NCBI GenBank assembly: GCA_001465935.1
Contig: LNKV01000140.1
Span: 8,032-21,989 of the forward strand
Length of the DNA stretch: 13,958 bases
Direction of reading: 5' to 3'
Source: Clarireedia homoeocarpa
Lineage: Eukaryota > Ascomycota > Leotiomycetes > Helotiales > Rutstroemiaceae
The translations under genes were made by a program, and so were the position numbers. Positions 10,746-13,958 of this stretch are shown piece by piece (position 1 is the first letter of the stretch; every line of letters starts with the position of its first letter). The notes under the pieces are model-generated. The model saw only the letters and a list, made by a program, of their open reading frames with translations, was not told where the DNA came from and did no database searches.

Positions 10746-10885
10746 CTGGCCCCCTAGTACTTCTCCCCAAATAGCTTCGATTATAGGAATCCGGAGAAGA
10801 CGATTATAACTATACTGAGGGAGACTATCCGATAACTACAGTAAATAAGAAGCGATTCCTGGACTTTATAATACCTAAAGTATAA

Positions 10886-11059
10886 GGTTAAATTGAGATA
10901 CTAGTATTATTATTCTTGTAATTATACTATACTTATTTATTACAGACTATTTAGATTATTTATATTTATTTAAGAAGAAACCTTAAGAATATATAACTAA
11001 GACTTTAATAAAAGTAATTAGGACGCTCGAGAGCGAGCTTTTTTAGAAGGGGGGGGTGA
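10886..11059 (+). other. 3' untranslated part of the large element with polypurine tract
   Basis: About 170 bases between the pol end and the 3' LTR. The polypurine tract AGAA plus eight G lies at 11045-11056, three bases before the LTR, where plus-strand DNA synthesis would be primed. The block 11021-11056 (GGACG...TTTTTT...GAA plus G8) is closely matched at 13605-13639 before the 3' LTR of the small element. Confidence 0.85.
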
Positions 11060-11274
11060 TATGATAATTCTGATCAAATTATTACGATGCTATATAAGAA
11101 TATAACCTCTATAGGGGTGAGTCAGATATCAAGTATACAAGTATATATTAATATATATATGATTAAGTATATAATCTCTTCTTGTATATAAGCCTTCGGA
11201 TCCTTATAATCCTCTTAGCTCTGTAGTTGTTAATTCTAAGGTCATTCAGTGTCTTAACTAGCAGTCTCGTTATA
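11060..11274 (+). repeat. 3' LTR (215 bp) of the large element
   Basis: Same length as the 5' LTR with transition-only differences. TATATAA is at 11091-11097. The shared terminal segment is at 11233-11274. Some CA/TG sites lost in the 5' copy survive here (for example TCATTCAGTG at about 11242), and the reverse also occurs, so RIP hit each copy independently. Confidence 0.93.
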
Positions 11275-11279
11275 TTAAC
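11275..11279. repeat. Target-site duplication, right copy (TTAAC)
   Basis: Directly follows the 3' LTR and matches TCAAC at 4640-4644 with one C/T change. Confidence 0.8.
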
Positions 11280-11343
11280 TATTTAAGTAAAATAAAAAGA
11301 TCGAATTATTAGTAAAAAGAAATCGAATTGATATAAAAGTAAA
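11275..11343. repeat. Remainder of the interrupted minisatellite core
   Basis: TTAACTATTT followed by an A-rich stretch and GATCGAATTATTAGTA continues the core that begins at 4638 left of the element, with about five bases missing. The next 27 bases (11317-11343) may be a worn module. After that the repeat pattern is lost. Confidence 0.6.
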
Positions 11344-11556
11344 TAGATAGCTAATAAGTATATATCGAATAATATTTTATAATAAAAGATAAAGGAATTA
11401 AAAGTTTAAAAGATTTAATTATAAACTTCAAACACTAAGGCTAAGATAAGATAAATAAAAAGAGATAAGTTTAATTTACTATATATTCACTTAAAATTTA
11501 AATTGATATTGATAAAATAAAGTAATAAAAAATTTAATTAAAAGATAAATTATAAT
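11344..11556. other. AT-rich spacer, nothing recognised
   Basis: Low-GC DNA between the minisatellite remnant and the 154-bp repeat. Frames are closed by frequent TAA/TAG. AATAGATAG near 11340-11350 resembles 4378-4386 on the other side of the large element, but the similarity is short. I see no gene, RNA or transposon end. Confidence 0.5.
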
Positions 11557-11710
11557 ATATCTATAGTTATTTGATAATAGATTACTAGCTAGATATAAGC
11601 TTATCAATAGCAATTAGCAAAAAGTAAGATCTTCTATTTATAACTAATAGAAAGTTAAATCAATATATTAAAATTATTAATTATTAGTTACTAGCTTATT
11701 AAATTATAAT
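11557..11710. repeat. 154-bp tandem repeat, first unit
   Basis: The sequence starting ATATCTATA at 11557 restarts at 11711, a period of 154 bp. Bases 11557-11684 align with 13831-13958 over 128 bp without a gap. Most differences are C/T or G/A, with a few transversions. Both units carry the AAGCTTATC segment. Confidence 0.85.
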
Positions 11711-11715
11711 ATATC
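11711..11715. repeat. Target-site duplication of the small element, left copy (ATATC)
   Basis: Identical to 13831-13835. It is the first five bases of the second 154-bp unit. Confidence 0.9.
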
Positions 11716-11903
11716 TATAACAATTCGTACGGAATCACATATATAGCTATATTAGCCTAGCCAGGATACTTCTCTATAGAGTATCGCTTCGTACGAGCTC
11801 TAAAGCTCTAGGCTATATAAAGTCTCTTTTCTTATATATAGCTTTAGTTTTATAGTTCAATATTCTAAGGTTATTTAATATCTTTATTAGTAGTCTCGTT
11901 ATA
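11716..11903 (+). repeat. 5' LTR (188 bp) of the small element
   Basis: Aligns without a gap with 13643-13830. I count about 20 differences, all transitions. It ends GTTATA where the 3' copy still reads GTCACA, which reveals the original CA terminus. TATATAAA is at 11814-11821. The final 42 bases (11862-11903) match the LTR end of the large element in 38 of 42 positions. Confidence 0.93.
11814..11821 (+). promoter_or_regulatory. TATA-box-like site in the small element's LTR
   Basis: TATATAAA at offset 98 in the LTR, kept at 13741-13748 in the other LTR. It lies upstream of the shared 42-bp end. It is plausible as the core promoter by position only. Confidence 0.4.
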
Positions 11904-12602
11904 TTATATTGAACTCCTCTTACTTTATATATAATATTATTATCCCGCTAAAAGTAATATTCTTAAATACTCAACTAAGAAAGTAATTTGTATACAAGTA
12001 CTTTACTAAGAGGTAATCAGCTCTTTTATTCTTATACTATTAAGTAGTATACGATACTCTATAAACTTTATATATATATCGATACCTGTATACTCAATTC
12101 TATAGGTTCCTAAAGCAGATTATATATATTACTATTAGAGAGATAATAAAAACAAGTACTCGGTTAAAGGTCCTTAGTAATAGTCTCCCTGGGTCTTAAG
12201 GGAATCCCGTTAATAGCCGTACTAGGTCTGACTAGCAGATCAGAGTATAGTAAAAATATAGATTGTAACCTTTAAGTTTCGTACAAAGTAGGCCGGCGTC
12301 TATAATATCAGTATTCGAAAACTCACCGGAGTTGCTTTGTATATTAGTACTTCGCGACCGACGACTACCTCACTTTTTTGATTTATACGAACTTATAAAT
12401 TAACCCACTTATTAGTATACTAATTCTATTAATACAACTCGACTATCTCCTTCCTTCTCGAGCTAAACGACTATATTAGCTTATTTCTACAAGTTATAAC
12501 TTTGTATTTATATTTATCTTAACTTATCCGTATTCCTCTATCTTCCGGATTCGTACGACCCCCCTAGATTAATACTTCTTAGCTATATACCTCCTATATA
12601 GC
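11904..12602 (+). other. Leader of the small element
   Basis: About 700 bases between the 5' LTR and the recognisable gag frame, with no protein-like frame that I can follow. The primer-binding site is expected just after 11903 (TTATATTGAACTCC), but RIP prevents assigning a tRNA. An ATG at 12604 opens a different frame from the gag core and soon meets stops; I do not take it as the start. Confidence 0.5.
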
Positions 12603-13560
12603 TATGACTCGAACTAAAATCCCTTATTCTCAGACAGCTTCGACCTAAAGCTATCCCCTCTAAATATTACTTTTAAGCTCTTACTTATCACTCGTTTTAT
12701 TTATTATTATTATTATCACTTCACTTCTTTAAGAACAATAAAATAATCAATCATCAACGAAATCGCAGTTAAGTTTATAGCTATTCGCTAATAACTTAAT
12801 ACCTAAGCTAAAGAGTTCGAATAAGAACTCGAAGCTCTTTATACCGATAATATCTTCCTTTATTCCCTTTACTTTCGTCCGATATTTAAGCGATCTAAGC
12901 TATAAGACCCGGATAAATTCAATAGTTCCTACTTCGATATCTAGCTACCTACTATTAAAACTAAGTTTCAAGTCGATAGTAAAACTATAAGAGATAATAC
13001 TACTAAATTCTACTATATCTTCTTGAATCTTAAGTCTTCTATTTAAACCTAAGTCTTGTTTTTTGTCGACGAGTTCCTTCTTAATTACAAGGATATTCTT
13101 GAAGCTCTTGCCCTTGTATACGAGAACCCTCGCTGTACTAAAGAAGCCCTTATTTACTTTTATATAGTTTATCAAGGTACTAATTCTTTAAGTAATTATA
13201 TTACTAGATTTCAATATATCTTGTATAAAGTAGATGGAAAGAGCTAGGACAACAACCGGAAAATCAATACTTTTCGCTCAGGCTTAAGCTAGATACTACA
13301 ACAGCGACTAGATAACTAGTTAGACGAGCCTACTGATTTCAAAGAATTTATACGTTTTATATAATACTTTAGTAGCTCTTCTTTCCGTTAATCTATATTT
13401 ACACCTACTATCCTACTAATCCAGTAACTATTGTATTTTCAGTACTCCTGTATATAGTCTTATCAACGTTTATAGTAAGCTACTAAGCTAATAGACTTAA
13501 ATATAATCGAGACTAATAAATAAGTTAAAGGATAATTAGTTTAGATAAAGACTTCTTTAT
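12603..13560 (+). pseudogene. gag: gag of the small element (retrotransposon gag domain), broken
   Basis: The frame with codon starts at multiples of three shows a coiled-coil-like N-terminal part (INEIAVKFIAIR, then AKEFE and ELEALYTDN, about 12762-12850). It is followed by the fungal Ty3/gypsy gag core: DPDKFN, TKFYYIFLNL, ILEALALVYENP, a YQGTNSLSNYITRFQYILY motif (about 13170-13230), INTFRSGL, and DFKEFIRFI near 13345. It ends in a polar part near 13560 without a zinc knuckle. The order and spacing match the capsid domain of ascomycete Ty3/gypsy Gag. Stops are at Gln or Trp positions. The stretch 13056-13247 is stop-free by chance of RIP. The protein would pack element RNA into particles. 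The start is unknown, with no in-frame ATG before the core. Confidence 0.82.
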
Positions 13561-13642
13561 TTTTTTTAATTTATTTCCTTTATTAACTTTAAGTTATTCT
13601 TTTTGGACGTTTAGGGACGAGTTTTTTCGAAGGGGGGGGTAA
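13561..13642 (+). other. 3' end of the small element's interior with polypurine tract
   Basis: A T-rich stretch, then the block 13605-13639 ending GAA plus eight G (13632-13639), three bases before the LTR. The block corresponds to 11021-11056 in the large element. No trace of pol is seen, so gag runs almost directly into the tract. Confidence 0.85.
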
Positions 13643-13830
13643 TATAACGATTCGTATAAAATCGTATATATAGCTATATTAGCCTAGCTAGGATACTTCT
13701 CTATAGAATATCGCTTCGTACAAGCTCTAAGGCTCTAGGCTATATAAAGTCTCTCTTCTTATATATAGCTTTAGTTCTGTAGTTTAATATTCTAAAGTTA
13801 TTCAGTATCTTTATTAGCAGTCTCGTCACA
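13643..13830 (+). repeat. 3' LTR (188 bp) of the small element
   Basis: Pairs with 11716-11903. TATATAAA is at 13741-13748. It keeps the original terminal CACA (13827-13830) that is mutated to TATA in the three other LTR ends of the window. Other sites, such as GTATAAAATCG near 13654, are more mutated than in the 5' copy. Confidence 0.93.
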
Positions 13831-13958
13831 ATATCTATAATTATTAGATAATAGATTACTAGTTAAATATAAGCTTATCGATAGCGATTAGTAATAAATA
13901 AGATCTTTTATTTATAGTTAATAAAAAGTTAAATTAATATATTAAAATTATTAATTAT
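13831..13958. repeat. 154-bp tandem repeat, second unit (runs off the window), with right ATATC duplication
   Basis: The first five bases (13831-13835) are the right target duplication of the small element. The following bases continue the second 154-bp unit and match 11557-11684. This copy keeps CG at positions where the first unit has CA (ATCGATAGCGATTAG against ATCAATAGCAATTAG), so the ancestral unit had CG there. Confidence 0.85.

Larger units (their letters stand above)
6602..10885 (+). pseudogene. pol: pol polyprotein of the large element (PR-RT-RH-IN-chromodomain), broken by nonsense mutations only
   Basis: About 1,430 codons remain in one frame (codon starts of 3n+2) with no frameshift, interrupted by roughly 75-80 stops. 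These are TAA or TAG; I noticed no TGA. This fits C to T at CpA, which hits Gln and Trp codons and spares CGA. Domains: protease around 6740-7050 with NSG in place of DSG (6755); RT about 7880-8650 with FTKLDI (Asp intact, 8147) and YLNN in place of YLDD (8333); RNase H about 8765-9150 with ETN in place of ETD (8774); integrase about 9465-10537 with an intact DD35E triad; chromodomain about 10571-10745. The frame is offset by -1 from gag with about 60 bases of overlap, so Pol may have been made by -1 frameshifting. The enzyme set would copy element RNA into DNA and integrate it. It cannot work now. Confidence 0.92.
4645..11274 (+). mobile_element. Full-length Ty3/gypsy chromovirus, RIP-inactivated
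   Basis: A complete 6,630-bp LTR retrotransposon: 215-bp LTRs at both ends, a leader, a gag frame, a pol frame in the order protease, RT, RNase H, integrase and chromodomain, a polypurine tract, and 5-bp target duplications. The order RT-RNase H before integrase defines Ty3/gypsy, and the C-terminal chromodomain places it with chromoviruses. The LTR termini read TA...TA where the TG...CA rule is expected; this fits RIP of TGTGAT... and ...GTCACA, the latter still intact in the related LTR at 13643-13830. The structure is intact, but dozens of stops and lost catalytic residues make it unable to move by itself. It sits inside the minisatellite. Confidence 0.93.
11716..13830 (+). mobile_element. 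Gag-only non-autonomous Ty3/gypsy-like LTR element (2.1 kb)
   Basis: A complete 2,115-bp element with 188-bp LTRs, perfect 5-bp ATATC duplications, a leader of about 700 bases, one gag frame, and a G8 polypurine tract. There is no protease, RT, RNase H or integrase between gag and the polypurine tract, where only about 80 bases remain. It resembles the gag-bearing non-autonomous elements described in plants as TR-GAG. Movement would have needed enzymes supplied in trans. The 42-bp LTR end and the polypurine block are shared with the element at 4645-11274, but gag and the LTR 5' part are not, so it is not a deletion product of that copy. Its own autonomous parent is not in the window. RIP has introduced many stops. 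Confidence 0.88.

Noticed and set aside
11049..11056. G-quadruplex at the G8 tract
   Set aside because: Only one G run is present. Its place three bases before the LTR identifies it as a polypurine tract, and the same holds for 13632-13639.
12604..12663. ATG at 12604 as the start of the small element's gag
   Set aside because: It opens a different frame from the gag core and meets stops within 20 codons. No frameshift to join them can be shown.
12945..13175. Minus-strand 76-codon open frame as a gene
   Set aside because: It is antisense to the recognisable gag core in the small element and has no family resemblance of its own.
13056..13247. Plus-strand 63-codon open frame as an independent gene
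   Set aside because: It is an internal piece of the broken gag frame, which continues on both sides with the expected motifs.

Overview
The window is repeat-derived DNA from the AT-rich compartment of a filamentous ascomycete (Pezizomycotina) genome. No working protein-coding gene is visible. The evidence for a RIP-practising fungus (repeat-induced point mutation, C to T mainly at CpA) is direct. CA/TG dinucleotides are scarce and TA is abundant. Each pair of LTRs differs only by transitions. The retrotransposon reading frames stay collinear but are full of TAA/TAG stops. The species cannot be named from this sequence.

Layout. (1) 1-~2480: a block of about 5% GC by eye, in which the remaining C is nearly always followed by T. 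It hides a collinear fossil of a Ty3/gypsy reverse transcriptase at about 795-1890. (2) ~2480-4415: DNA of about 20-27% GC with no recognisable gene. (3) 4416-4644: a modular minisatellite of 47-bp cores plus 0-2 copies of a 27-bp module. (4) 4645-11274: a complete but dead 6.63-kb Ty3/gypsy chromovirus. It has 215-bp LTRs, a gag frame, and a pol frame of protease, RT, RNase H, integrase and chromodomain, then a G8 polypurine tract, and a 5-bp target duplication (TCAAC/TTAAC). It is inserted in the minisatellite. (5) 11275-11710: the rest of the minisatellite, AT-rich spacer, and a 154-bp tandemly repeated unit. (6) 11716-13830: a 2.1-kb gag-only, non-autonomous LTR element with 188-bp LTRs and a perfect ATATC duplication, inserted in the second 154-bp unit. 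(7) 13831-13958: continuation of that second unit, cut by the window end.

How the parts relate. The two LTR elements have different gag proteins and different LTR 5' parts. They share the last 42 bp of the LTR and the block before and including the polypurine tract. This fits a small element mobilised by proteins of a larger relative. The fossil RT aligns without a gap to the RT of the 6.6-kb element at a constant offset of 6,911 bp. At least two rounds of invasion by the same lineage are therefore layered here, the older one much more heavily mutated. I found no rRNA, tRNA, CRISPR array or host gene.
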